Positions 28,137-36,915 of a stretch of 64,000 nucleotides of DNA are shown here, piece after piece. The position numbers and the translations under genes were made by a program. The DNA comes from Chryseobacterium shigense (GTDB taxonomy: Bacteria > Bacteroidota > Bacteroidia > Flavobacteriales > Weeksellaceae). The notes below the pieces were generated by a model that had not been told where the DNA came from, made no database searches, and saw nothing but the letters and a program-made list of their open reading frames with translations. The stretch covers positions 558,001 to 622,000 of the forward strand of contig NZ_FTNY01000002.1 in assembly GCF_900156575.1 (NCBI RefSeq), read 5' to 3'. The number at the start of each line of letters is the position of its first letter. Position 1 is the first letter of the stretch.

Positions 28137-29393
28137 TTAATGTTCGTGTTCCCCGGAATTACTCAGTTTAGCATTGACAAAAAATGCACCTTTAATAACA
28201 ACTTCCACATTTGCAGAAATTTCATTAACGGTTGTAATTGCAGTATATCCCATATCGGAAGAACCTTTTACAACTTCTATTTTTTCAAAATTTGTCATTT
28301 TTTCTTCTTTCTCAGGTATCTTCTTCTCATCTAAATGTTCACCTTCCGCCTCTTCGTGATGTTCTTCAGCTTTTTTGTCTGTTCTGACAAAAATGAAATA
28401 TTTGCTGTCGGCTTCTACAATGGCTTCGTTTGGAACTGCGGGTGTTGTACTTTTATCCAGGCTGACAATTCCTGTGATATTCATTCCGTCGATCAGTCCG
28501 GATTTGTTTCCGGTTACAGAACAGTGAACCGAAATTGTTTTGCTGTCGTTTTCAAAGGATGAACCAATGCTGTAGATTTTTGCATCGTACTCGGTTTCAG
28601 GATTATTTGTTAATTTAAAATGGACGATTTGCCCAACTTTCATTTTTGGCAGATCCTTTTCAAAAACCTGCAAATCGAGATGCAGGGAACCGTTATCTAT
28701 GATTTCTGCAACAGGTGATGAGATGTCAACGTAACTTCCAATTTGTGCAGAAATAGTACTGACCGTTCCACTGATTGGTGATGTGATCACTAAACCGGAT
28801 CGCAAATTTCCATTATTGACATTGGCGGGATTGATGCCCATAATCTGAAGCTGTCTCTGCACAGAAGATCTTTGTGTTCTCAGGGTTTTCAGTTCAGCAT
28901 CTGAACTTTGAAGGTTCTTCTTTGCGCCGGCATCATTATCAAATAATTCCTTCTGTCTCCTGTATTCCTGTTCTGCAAATACAATCCTACTTTTCACAGT
29001 CAGGTATTGCTCTTGCAACTGAATGTATTCCGGATTTGAAATGGAGGCAATTACCTGTCCTTTTCTTACAAAATCCCCGATCTGCACATTCAAAGTTTTA
29101 ATAATCCCACCATACATTGATGTGACGGTCGCTTTATTATTGTTCGGAACTCTAAGTGCTCCATTGGCTTTGATGGTAGAAGTCAGTTCTTTCATCTCGA
29201 TTTTGCCCAGAGTGATGCCCACCGCTTTCATTTGCTCTCCAGTCAAGCTAGCGATAGTCTGTGGGGCTTCTTCGCCGTGCTCTTCGGCTTGTTCGGTTTT
29301 CACTTCGCCCTCCACTTCAGTTGAAGCATCCTTTTTTCCACAGCCTACGAAAAAAACCAAGACAAAGGCGATGTAGATGATATGTTGTTTCAT
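28137..29393 (-). CDS. czcB: CzcB/CusB-type periplasmic adaptor of a metal RND efflux pump
   Basis: The 418-residue membrane-fusion protein is lipidated, with a lipobox VFFVGCGKK. It shows the adaptor layout: a lipoyl half (YGGIIKTLNVQIGDFVRKGQ), an alpha-hairpin (about residues 125-180), the second lipoyl half (SPISGTVSTISAQIGSYV), a beta barrel, and a C-terminal membrane-proximal domain. A His/Glu-rich loop (about 335-365, EEHHEEAEGEH) probably binds metal. It follows the CzcA-CzcC fusion gene by one base, as expected for a single efflux complex. Confidence 0.9.
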   Translation of the reverse strand: MKQHIIYIAFVLVFFVGCGKKDASTEVEGEVKTEQAEEHGEEAPQTIASLTGEQMKAVGITLGKIEMKELTSTIKANGALRVPNNNKATVTSMYGGIIKTLNVQIGDFVRKGQVIASISNPEYIQLQEQYLTVKSRIVFAEQEYRRQKELFDNDAGAKKNLQSSDAELKTLRTQRSSVQRQLQIMGINPANVNNGNLRSGLVITSPISGTVSTISAQIGSYVDISSPVAEIIDNGSLHLDLQVFEKDLPKMKVGQIVHFKLTNNPETEYDAKIYSIGSSFENDSKTISVHCSVTGNKSGLIDGMNITGIVSLDKSTTPAVPNEAIVEADSKYFIFVRTDKKAEEHHEEAEGEHLDEKKIPEKEEKMTNFEKIEVVKGSSDMGYTAITTVNEISANVEVVIKGAFFVNAKLSNSGEHEH

Positions 29394-29394
29394 A

Positions 29395-32300
29395 TTATTT
29401 ATTTATTAAAGAGTTAATGTTGATCACAGACTGATTGACCAGCTGAATTGATTCCAGATATTTGAGCTGAATATTGGTTGCGGTCTGCAATGCAAAAAGG
29501 TATTCAACGTAGGAGATTTCTCCTGTTTTATAACCGAGCTGACCAGCTTTCACAATTTTTTCGGCATTTGGCAAAGCCTGACCGACATAATATTCATATT
29601 GCAGAATATCCTGTTTGTATTGGTTCAATACGTTTTCAAGTTGGGCGGACAATTGTTTTTGCTGAAGTTTCGCATTGGATTTTGCCATTTGCTTTTGATA
29701 ATCCAAGGACTGAATTCTTGCTTTGGTTGCTCCAAACGTCAACGGTATTGATATCCCAATGTTGGCAACGTTAAAACGGTTCCCTGCATTGTAATATTTT
29801 TCCTGCCCATTCACGGTATGAAAACCAATGATCGATTGATTCGTATAACCCAAACTGAATTCAGGTAAGCCCTGGGATTTTTCTACATTTTTATTTTTCT
29901 CGGCAATTTCCATTTCCTGATAGAATGCTTTGACGGTTGGATGATTGGCAATTGTAGTGCTGTCCAATATATATTCAAATTTCAGTGGCTGATAATTTTC
30001 ACTAAGCGGAATCTCGATTTGATCATCTGTATTTAAAAGCGTTTTCAAATTTTTGTAAGCATTATCAAGATAGATTTTATTCTGATTTAATAATAGATTG
30101 ATCTCACCTTTCTGCGTTTCCGCTGTACTGATTTCTATCTTCTTGATGTCACCTGCATTAAATCTGACGGTTGCAATCCTGATAAAATCCTGATACAGAC
30201 TATCGAGTTTCATTAGTTTCTTCTGATTGTAGTGTAAATATTCAATCTGATAAAAATACGTTCTGACCTGTTTTGCAAGCTCATTAACAGTTAGTTCTCT
30301 GCTGATCTGTTTCCCTTTGATTTCCTGAGCAATAAGTTCCTTTCTTGCCTTAAACAAAGTCGGGAAAGGAATACTTTGAGAAATGGAAAACGACTGGTCA
30401 AACTTCGGACTGTTGTATTGTCCAAGCTGCGCACTAAAATTCATTTTTGGAAGTTCATTGGCTGTAGGTTTTAAGGCTTCAGAAACTTTAATATCCAGAT
30501 CCTTCGTTTTTACTGAATAATTATTACTCAAAGCCATTTCTGTCGCCTGCTCCACCGATAATGTTTTTATATTTTGAGCATTTAAAGTTTGCCCTACAAG
30601 TAAAAATCCTACAACGACAATCGTTGTCAAAGATTTCATTTTAAAATGATTCTTTCTGAATTTTGTATTGAAAATAATGTACAACATTGGCAAAACAAAT
30701 AACGTCAAGAAAGTCGCAGTGATCAAGCCACCTATAACCACTGTTGCCAACGGTTTCTGAACTTCCGCTCCGGCTCCTGTTGAAATGGCCATCGGAAGAA
30801 AACCAAATGAAGCTACGGCTGCGGTCATTAAGACTGGTCGAAGTCTTGTTTTGGTTCCTTCAAAAACACGTTTGAGAATATCGGTTTCGCCATCTTTTTC
30901 CAATTGATTGAAGGTTCCGATAAGAACAATCCCATTAAGAACGGCAACGCCAAACAAAGCGATAAAACCAATCCCAGCGCTGATACTAAATGGCATATCT
31001 CTTATCAATAATGCGAAAATTCCGCCAATTGCACTCATCGGTATCGCAGTAAAAATTAATGCAGCCTGCTTAAATGAGCGGAATGTGAAGTATAACAAAA
31101 AAAATATCAGGAGTAAAGAAACCGGAACCGCAATCATCAGTCTTTTGCTTGCGGCTTGGAGATTTTCAAACTGACCGCCATAAGTAAAGTAATACCCTGA
31201 AGGTAATTTTACTTGCTTATCCAACTTAGTTTGAATATCTTTTACTACACTTTCAACATCACGGTCTTTCACATTAAATCCAATCACAATTCTACGTTTC
31301 CCTTCATCACGGCTGATCTGAGATGGGCCTAGTTTATAGCTGATATTCGCTACCTGGGAAAGTGGGATCTGGTTTCCGGTACCAGTTGAGATCATCAAAT
31401 TATTGACGTCATCGATATTGGTTCGGTGAAGACTGTCGAGTCTGACAACCAGGTCAAAACGTCTTTCGTTCTCAAAAACCTGACCAGCAGATTTACCTGC
31501 AAAAGCTGTACTTAAAGTATTGTTAACATCCTCAATACTCAACCCATAGTTTGCCATTCTTGTGCGGTCATACTCTACATTGATCTGTGGTAGCCCGCTG
31601 ATGCGTTCAATTTGTGGAGCAGTAACCCCATCAACAGATTGAATGACTTTACCGACCTGATCTGCGTAAATTGTAAGGGAATCCAAATTTTCACCAAAGA
31701 TTTTCACCGCCACATCCTGACGGATTCCAGTCATTAGTTCATTAAAGCGCATTTGTATAGGCTGGTTCTTCTCGAAAAATACACCGGGAATCAATTCTAA
31801 TTTTTCTGAAATTTCATCTGCCAGCTCATCATAAGACTTTTTACTCTTCCACTCATCCTGTGGCTTTAAAACAATGATCAGATCAGTCGCTTCCGGAGGC
31901 ATTGGGTCAGTGGGAACTTCGGCAGCCCCTGTTTTTCCCACTACCATTTTCACTTCATCAAAACCTTTGATGATTCGGGATGCCTGCATAGACGTTTCAA
32001 TACTTTGCGACAGTGAACTTCCCTGCGGCAATATGCAGTGAAAAGCAAAATCTCCTTCCTGTAATTGCGGGATGAATTCTCCTCCCATCCTGCTAAAAAT
32101 AATTAGGCTCAATGCGAATAAAGCAATAGTCACTGAAACAATCACTCCTTTAATTTTTACCGCTTTTTGCAATATTGGCTGGTAGATACCTTGCAGTTTA
32201 TCCATCAACTTATCAGAGAAACTTGCTTTTGTCGAAATCTTTTTAGATAAGAACAAGGCGCTCATCATAGGAATATAGGTCAACGATAGTATCAAAGCTC

Positions 32301-33759
32301 CTAAAATTGCAAAGCCAACTGTTTTTGCCATTGGCGTGAACATCTTACCTTCAACACCCACCAAAGTTAGAATAGGAATATAAACGATCAAGATAATAAT
32401 TTCCCCAAATGCAGCACTGTTTCTGATTTTAGAAGCGGAAAGGAAAACTTCTTCATCCATCTCTGACTGTGTCAGTCTTTGAGTAGATTTTCTAAGTCCC
32501 AAATGATGGAGTGTAGCCTCCACGATGATCACGGCACCATCAACGATCAATCCAAAATCTATCGCGCCTAAACTCATCAAGTTGGCACTGACTCCGAAAA
32601 CATTCATCATCCCTAATGCAAAAAGGAGTGATAGTGGGATTGCAGAGGCAACAATCAATCCTGCTCTGAAATTTCCTAAGAATACGACCAGTACAAAAAT
32701 TACGATGAGTGCACCTTCAATAAGATTTTTCTCAACCGTATTAATTGCTCTTCCAACAAGATCTGTACGGTCCAGGAACGGCTCTATAATCACATCATTT
32801 GGGAGTGACTTCTGGATCGTCGGAATTTTATCCTTAATTAAATTGACAACTTCATTACTGTTTGCTCCTTTCAGCATCATAACAATACCACCAACAGCAT
32901 CTACCTGACCATTATAGGTCATTGCTCCATAGCGAACTGCACTGCCGAGACGGACTTCCGCAACATCTTTGACAAAGATGGGAACACTGCCAGTTTTATT
33001 ATCAATGGCAATATTTCTAATATCCTCAAGCGAAGTTACGACGCCGATTCCACGAATGAAATAGGCATTTGGTTTTTTATCAATATAAGCCCCTCCTGTA
33101 TTCTGATTGTTCTTTTCTAAAGCGGTGAAAAGGTCTGTGATGCTGATTCCCATTGCCCTAAGACGGTTGGGATCGACAGCTACTTCATACTGTTTCAGTT
33201 CTCCTCCAAAACTATTGACTTCTGCAACACCGGGAGTTCCGTTCAGCTGTCTTCTTACGATCCAATCCTGCATTGTTCGCAGTTCTTTGGAGGAATACTT
33301 TTTCTCGCTACCTTTTTTCGGATGGAGAATATACTGGTACACTTCCCCTAAACCAGTGCTGACTGGCGAAAGCTCAGGCGTTCCAACGCCTTTCGGGATT
33401 TCTTCGGAAGCTTCCTTCAGTTTTTCAGTTATGAGTTGACGTGCAAAATAGACATCAACATTTTCCTTAAATACAACGGTAATAACCGATAGACCGAATC
33501 TTGATATACTTCGGGTTTCTTCGATATTGGGAATATTGGCAATGCTCTGTTCAATTGGGAACGTTACCAGCTGCTCTACTTCTTGTCCCGCCAATGTCGG
33601 GCAAACTGTAATGATCTGAACCTGATTGTTGGTAATATCCGGTACAGCATCAATGGGTAATCTCGTTGCACTCCACGAGCCCCATATAATCAACAACAAG
33701 GTCATTACGCCAATGACAATCTTGTTCTTGATGCTAAATTTTATGATTTTATCTAACAC
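29395..33759 (-). CDS. czcA: CzcA-CzcC fusion: heavy-metal RND pump joined to its outer-membrane channel
   Basis: The 1454-residue protein joins two normally separate subunits. Residues 1 to about 1040 form a full HME-RND permease with 12 membrane helices and the metal/proton motif GAIDFGLIVDGAVIIVE in TM4. From Met1041 (MKSLTTIVVVGFLLVGQTLNAQ) a signal-peptide-like helix leads into a CzcC/TolC-type outer-membrane factor, whose coiled coils contain LSVEQATEMALSNNYSVK. The internal hydrophobic helix would act as a thirteenth membrane segment or a cleavable signal, placing the OMF part in the periplasm. It is the first gene of the czcA-czcB-P-ATPase operon. Such fusions are known in Bacteroidota. 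Confidence 0.93.
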   Translation of the reverse strand: MLDKIIKFSIKNKIVIGVMTLLLIIWGSWSATRLPIDAVPDITNNQVQIITVCPTLAGQEVEQLVTFPIEQSIANIPNIEETRSISRFGLSVITVVFKENVDVYFARQLITEKLKEASEEIPKGVGTPELSPVSTGLGEVYQYILHPKKGSEKKYSSKELRTMQDWIVRRQLNGTPGVAEVNSFGGELKQYEVAVDPNRLRAMGISITDLFTALEKNNQNTGGAYIDKKPNAYFIRGIGVVTSLEDIRNIAIDNKTGSVPIFVKDVAEVRLGSAVRYGAMTYNGQVDAVGGIVMMLKGANSNEVVNLIKDKIPTIQKSLPNDVIIEPFLDRTDLVGRAINTVEKNLIEGALIVIFVLVVFLGNFRAGLIVASAIPLSLLFALGMMNVFGVSANLMSLGAIDFGLIVDGAVIIVEATLHHLGLRKSTQRLTQSEMDEEVFLSASKIRNSAAFGEIIILIVYIPILTLVGVEGKMFTPMAKTVGFAILGALILSLTYIPMMSALFLSKKISTKASFSDKLMDKLQGIYQPILQKAVKIKGVIVSVTIALFALSLIIFSRMGGEFIPQLQEGDFAFHCILPQGSSLSQSIETSMQASRIIKGFDEVKMVVGKTGAAEVPTDPMPPEATDLIIVLKPQDEWKSKKSYDELADEISEKLELIPGVFFEKNQPIQMRFNELMTGIRQDVAVKIFGENLDSLTIYADQVGKVIQSVDGVTAPQIERISGLPQINVEYDRTRMANYGLSIEDVNNTLSTAFAGKSAGQVFENERRFDLVVRLDSLHRTNIDDVNNLMISTGTGNQIPLSQVANISYKLGPSQISRDEGKRRIVIGFNVKDRDVESVVKDIQTKLDKQVKLPSGYYFTYGGQFENLQAASKRLMIAVPVSLLLIFFLLYFTFRSFKQAALIFTAIPMSAIGGIFALLIRDMPFSISAGIGFIALFGVAVLNGIVLIGTFNQLEKDGETDILKRVFEGTKTRLRPVLMTAAVASFGFLPMAISTGAGAEVQKPLATVVIGGLITATFLTLFVLPMLYIIFNTKFRKNHFKMKSLTTIVVVGFLLVGQTLNAQNIKTLSVEQATEMALSNNYSVKTKDLDIKVSEALKPTANELPKMNFSAQLGQYNSPKFDQSFSISQSIPFPTLFKARKELIAQEIKGKQISRELTVNELAKQVRTYFYQIEYLHYNQKKLMKLDSLYQDFIRIATVRFNAGDIKKIEISTAETQKGEINLLLNQNKIYLDNAYKNLKTLLNTDDQIEIPLSENYQPLKFEYILDSTTIANHPTVKAFYQEMEIAEKNKNVEKSQGLPEFSLGYTNQSIIGFHTVNGQEKYYNAGNRFNVANIGISIPLTFGATKARIQSLDYQKQMAKSNAKLQQKQLSAQLENVLNQYKQDILQYEYYVGQALPNAEKIVKAGQLGYKTGEISYVEYLFALQTATNIQLKYLESIQLVNQSVININSLINK

Positions 33760-33836
33760 AGAATTTAATTTAATTTTTTATAGAAATTGCTGTTGAATAA
33801 TGAGCAGAACCTGTCCGAATATCATTAAAATTGCAG

Positions 33837-33866
33837 CAAACATAATATTGAAGACAATGCATCAAT
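33837..33866 (-). promoter_or_regulatory. Predicted promoter of the metal-efflux operon
   Basis: Read on the minus strand, ATTG is followed after 18 bases by TATGTTTG, a near match to the Bacteroidota promoter TTTG-N17-TAnnTTTG. It would start transcription about 70 bases before the CzcA-CzcC start codon. The rest of the 140-bp gap to 33899 shows nothing else clear. Confidence 0.5.
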
Positions 33867-33898
33867 TGCAGTGTCTTGCAAAAAATCTCGGTAAAAAA

Positions 33899-34225
33899 TT
33901 AAATTTTGGGAGGTTGCCAAATGTGGTCATAAACCTGATAGGCAATGTTATTCTTGTGAAAAAGAATCTTTTCTGAAAGATAGAAGGAAATCTTTGTTGG
34001 AATTTCTAATAAAGGTTCAACCTTAAATGCAATAACCGTGATTTGGCAACAGCTACAAAAACAGAAAGGAGAACAGGTATCATCACTTTCGTCAGAATGA
34101 GTATCCTCCGCCTGCATCGAAGTTTTGGCAGAATGATTTGATAAAGACTGTGCATTGATATCACTACACGGCATTACCAATAATGCGATGAAATAGAATG
34201 TCAATATAAGTCTTAAAATTTTCAC
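33899..34225 (-). CDS. Small Cys/His-rich secreted protein (DUF6660-like) beside the metal operon
   Basis: The 108-residue protein has an N-terminal signal (about residues 1-25, with LLVMPCSD at its end). A His/Asp/Glu stretch and a dense cysteine motif, DDTCSPFCFCSCCQ (about 69-82), follow. It matches my memory of DUF6660-type proteins that precede Czc operons in Bacteroidota. The cysteines could bind or sense metal in the periplasm. The start is a GTG at 34225. The sequence TACTTTTG, just upstream on the minus strand, would be a -7 element unusually close to it, so a later start cannot be excluded. Confidence 0.72.
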   Translation of the reverse strand: MKILRLILTFYFIALLVMPCSDINAQSLSNHSAKTSMQAEDTHSDESDDTCSPFCFCSCCQITVIAFKVEPLLEIPTKISFYLSEKILFHKNNIAYQVYDHIWQPPKI

Positions 34226-34332
34226 TTTACAAAAGTATTAAATTTTGATTTATGTTTTACTTTTAGAAAAAACTATCTTACAAGTGAGTGAAGAAAAAAG
34301 ATAAATCATTTTTTATACTTAAATATTAATCG

Positions 34333-34348
34333 TAATATTGCAATATTA
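34333..34348. promoter_or_regulatory. ArsR operator candidate 1
   Basis: The perfect 16-bp palindrome TAATATTGCAATATTA lies 13 bp upstream of the arsR start. A dyad of this size in front of an ArsR-family gene is the expected autoregulatory site. A related dyad recurs at 34711-34720. Confidence 0.65.
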
Positions 34349-34360
34349 AACAGTACAATT

Positions 34361-34687
34361 ATGGGAGCTACTAAAACAGAACATTTTACAGACAAGCAAA
34401 ATCAGATTGCAACAATCGCAAAAGCATTAGGACATCCTGCGCGAATAGCGATTATTGAGTATTTGATGAAAGTCAATGAGTGTATCTGTGGAGATATCGT
34501 GAACGAATTGCCCTTAGCTCAACCAACCGTCTCTCAGCATCTGAAAGAACTGAAAAACGCAGGGATTATAAAAGGTAACATTTCCGGAAATGCTATCTGC
34601 TATTGTATAGACGAAAAGACTATCGAAATTCTAAACACTTATTTTTCCGCAATAGTACAAACTGTTACCAAATCAAAATGCTGTTAA
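34361..34687 (+). CDS. arsR: ArsR-family arsenite-responsive repressor
   Basis: The 108-residue winged-helix repressor has KALGHPARIAIIEYL and LPLAQPTVSQHLKELKNAGI, the classical ArsR DNA-binding helices. The metalloid site is NECICGDI, with Cys41 and Cys43, which fits the ELCxC-type As(III) site. The chain ends with a further Cys pair (SKCC), which could serve as extra ligands. It is the first gene of the plus-strand arsenic operon. Palindromes before it and before the next gene suggest that it controls both starts. Confidence 0.93.
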   Translation: MGATKTEHFTDKQNQIATIAKALGHPARIAIIEYLMKVNECICGDIVNELPLAQPTVSQHLKELKNAGIIKGNISGNAICYCIDEKTIEILNTYFSAIVQTVTKSKCC

Positions 34688-34710
34688 GTATTTTTTTACC
34701 TAAATATATC

Positions 34711-34720
34711 GCAATATTGC
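34711..34720. promoter_or_regulatory. ArsR operator candidate 2
   Basis: The palindrome GCAATATTGC lies 23 bp upstream of the DUF6428-type gene. Its surroundings (ATCGCAATATTGCA, then TTAAAC and CAATTATG) mirror the arsR upstream region, so it may be a duplicated operator/promoter. Confidence 0.55.
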
Positions 34721-34743
34721 ATTTAAACTATAAAGATTCAATT

Positions 34744-35217
34744 ATGAAATTATCAGAAGTAAAACAAATTTTACCAACATTAGAAAATGTTGAATTCCAA
34801 TTAGAAAATGGAGCTTTTGTTCCGGAACATTTTCACGTTACGGAAGTAGGAATGATTAATAAAAACTTTATTGATTGTGGCGGTGTCATCCGTTCAGAGA
34901 AGGTTGTGAATTTTCAACTTTGGAATGCAGACGATTTTGAACATCGTTTGAAGCCTAACAAATTACTCAACATTATCAAACTTTCTGAAGATAAATTGGG
35001 AATCGAAGATTTTGATATTGAAGTTGAATATCAAAGTGAGACAATCGGTAAATATGATTTAGAATTTAACGGGAAAACATTTATTCTAAAAAATAAGACT
35101 ACAGCTTGTTTAGCACAGGACGCTTGTGGTATCCCACCAGAAAAAGAAAAAAAGAATCTAATTGAACTTGGTATAAACCAAAACAATTCTTGTACGCCAA
35201 ATTCTGGATGCTGCTAA
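34744..35217 (+). CDS. DUF6428-type protein of the arsenic operon
   Basis: The 157-residue soluble protein has the family-like signature VPEHFHVTEVGMINKNFIDCGGVIRSE and NFQLWNADDFEHRL. Its tail is Cys-rich (TACLAQDACGIPPEK...NNSCTPNSGCC). A longer frame opens at 34603 but would overlap arsR. The start at ATG 34744 follows the second ArsR-type palindrome, so I chose it. Its conserved HFH and Cys residues suggest metal or metalloid binding. Genes like this are common in flavobacterial ars operons, but the role is not known to me. Confidence 0.82.
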   Translation: MKLSEVKQILPTLENVEFQLENGAFVPEHFHVTEVGMINKNFIDCGGVIRSEKVVNFQLWNADDFEHRLKPNKLLNIIKLSEDKLGIEDFDIEVEYQSETIGKYDLEFNGKTFILKNKTTACLAQDACGIPPEKEKKNLIELGINQNNSCTPNSGCC

Positions 35218-35226
35218 TTGATTGCA

Positions 35227-35718
35227 ATGGAATTTAAACCGATTACCGAAGATAATTTTCCAGAGTTGGTAGAAATCTATGGTCAGGGATTAGCAACCAA
35301 TATTGCCACTTTTCAAAATGATTTGCCAATATGGGAAGATTGGGATAAAGGACACCTTAATTTTTGCAGGATCAGTATTTATGAAAATAACGAATTGCTT
35401 GGTTGGGCTGCATTATCTCCTGTCTCCAGCAGATGTGTTTATTCGGGCGTAGCTGAAGTAAGTGTTTATGTAGCAACAATTGCAAGAGGAAAAGGGATTG
35501 GTAAAATGTTGTTGAATGAATTGATTAAACAAAGTGAGTCAAATGAAATATGGACTTTACAATCCGGGATATTTGCAGAAAACCAAAATAGCATAAGATT
35601 ACACGAGAAATGTGGTTTCAGGATCGTCGGCTATAGGGAAAAAATTGGAAGAAAGAATGGGGTTTGGAAAGACACTGTCTTGATGGAATGCAGGAGTAAA
35701 ATTACCGGAATAGATTAA
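35227..35718 (+). CDS. GNAT acetyltransferase of the phosphinothricin/ArsN type
   Basis: The protein has about 163 residues and a complete GNAT fold: VSVYVATIARGKGIGKMLL carries the acetyl-CoA-binding R-G-x-G-x-G/K motif, and IFAENQNSIRLHEKCGFR is motif B. It resembles phosphinothricin N-acetyltransferases. Within ars operons this subgroup is known as ArsN, linked to acetylation of organoarsenical or glutamate-like compounds. The frame allows a TTG at 35218, but the ATG at 35227 gives the usual MEFKPITEDNF start. It is 9 bp behind the previous stop. Confidence 0.87.
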   Translation: MEFKPITEDNFPELVEIYGQGLATNIATFQNDLPIWEDWDKGHLNFCRISIYENNELLGWAALSPVSSRCVYSGVAEVSVYVATIARGKGIGKMLLNELIKQSESNEIWTLQSGIFAENQNSIRLHEKCGFRIVGYREKIGRKNGVWKDTVLMECRSKITGID

Positions 35719-35744
35719 AAATAAAAATTATAAATCAATAAAAA

Positions 35745-36518
35745 ATGAAAATTGCATTATTCAGCGACATTCACGCTAATCTCCCTGCATTGGAAGCATT
35801 CTTTGCAGATGTTGAAAAAAGAAATCCCGACAGCATTTATTGCTTGGGAGATTTAGTAGGTTACAATATCTGGCCTAACGAGGTGGTCAATGAAATCCGT
35901 AAAAGAAGAATACCAACTATTGCTGGCAACTACGATTTTGGCATTGGGAGAATGAGCAATGAATGCGGTTGCGCTTACAAAACAGACGCTGAGAAGGACA
36001 ACGGAAACATTTCCATTTCTTTTACCAATTCTTTGATGAAAGACGACGAACGTGCTTACCTGCGTACACTTCCAGCACATATAAAAGTAGAATTTCAATT
36101 GAATGAAGACAAACTAAACCTGCTTTTGGTACACGGGAGTCCGAGAAAAATAAATGAATATCTTTTTGAAGACCGTGAAGAAAAAAGTATGCTCCGCATT
36201 ATGGAACAAGCTGACGCCGACATTATGTGTTTTGGACATACCCATAAGCCATATCACAGGGTTTTAAATTCGGATATTGATGGACAGGATCATTTTCGTC
36301 ACGCAGTAAATATCGGTTCTGTTGGGAAGCCGAAAGACAATGATATCAGAGGTGGTTACGTGATGTTGACAGTTGATGAAAACAGTTCTATATTGAACAA
36401 AGAAAGCATCAGTGTAGAATTTATCCGCTTCGACTATGACTTTGAAAAGGCAGCGAAAGCAGTGGAACAAAGTCCTCTTCCAAACGAGTATGCAGAAAAT
36501 CTAAGATGTGGTTACTAA
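35745..36518 (+). CDS. Metallophosphoesterase in the arsenic operon
   Basis: The 257-residue calcineurin-like phosphoesterase has all dimetal motifs: FSDIHANLPAL (D-x-H), CLGDLVGYN (G-D), AGNYDFG (G-N-Y/H-D), LLVHGSPRK (H) and CFGHTHKPYH (G-H-x-H). Related YfcE/diadenosine-polyphosphatase-like enzymes cleave phosphodiesters. The substrate here is unknown. It lies between the GNAT and gcvH genes with gaps of 26 and 16 bp, so co-transcription is likely. A cytoplasmic location is expected, since no signal peptide is present. Confidence 0.87.
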   Translation: MKIALFSDIHANLPALEAFFADVEKRNPDSIYCLGDLVGYNIWPNEVVNEIRKRRIPTIAGNYDFGIGRMSNECGCAYKTDAEKDNGNISISFTNSLMKDDERAYLRTLPAHIKVEFQLNEDKLNLLLVHGSPRKINEYLFEDREEKSMLRIMEQADADIMCFGHTHKPYHRVLNSDIDGQDHFRHAVNIGSVGKPKDNDIRGGYVMLTVDENSSILNKESISVEFIRFDYDFEKAAKAVEQSPLPNEYAENLRCGY

Positions 36519-36534
36519 TCTTTAATATCTAAAA

Positions 36535-36912
36535 ATGGAACTACCAAAAGATCTACATTATTCTAAAGAACATACTTGGGTTCGTATTGAGAACAAAACT
36601 GCAACTGTCGGTATTACTGCATATGCTCAAAAGGAATTAGGAGAAATCGTATATGTTGACCTACCTAATGTTAATCATAATTTTAAACAAGACGAAGTAT
36701 TTGGTTCTGTAGAAGCCATTAAAACCGTCAGCGACCTATTTATGCCTCTTTCAGGGAAAATAATTGAAACCAACGAGCAACTTTTAAAAGAGCCAACGCT
36801 TGTAAATTCTAATCCATTTGATAATGGCTGGATGGTAAAAGTTGAAATTGAAGAACTAAGAGAAACTGAAAATTTATTAACAGCGGAACAATACGCTCAA
36901 CTCAATAATTAG
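36535..36912 (+). CDS. gcvH: Glycine cleavage system H-like lipoyl protein
   Basis: The 125-residue protein has full GcvH length and the lipoylation motif GSVEAIKTVSDL, in which Lys63 is the predicted lipoyl attachment site. EHTWVR and DLPNVN also match the family. In metabolism GcvH shuttles an aminomethyl group between P and T proteins, but neither partner is nearby. Its place inside an arsenic operon, 3 bp before acr3, is unusual: lipoyl dithiols bind arsenite tightly. It may be a spare H protein or a thiol carrier for arsenicals; this is inference. Confidence 0.9.
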   Translation: MELPKDLHYSKEHTWVRIENKTATVGITAYAQKELGEIVYVDLPNVNHNFKQDEVFGSVEAIKTVSDLFMPLSGKIIETNEQLLKEPTLVNSNPFDNGWMVKVEIEELRETENLLTAEQYAQLNN

Positions 36913-36915
36913 ACG

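Noticed and set aside
29478..33439. Several plus-strand reading frames opposite the CzcA-CzcC gene
   Set aside because: They are antisense shadows with no start context or family resemblance; the minus-strand protein is unbroken and well recognised.
34603..34743. N-terminal extension of the DUF6428-type protein
   Set aside because: It would overlap the arsR coding region and pass through the second operator-like palindrome; the inner ATG fits the family start.
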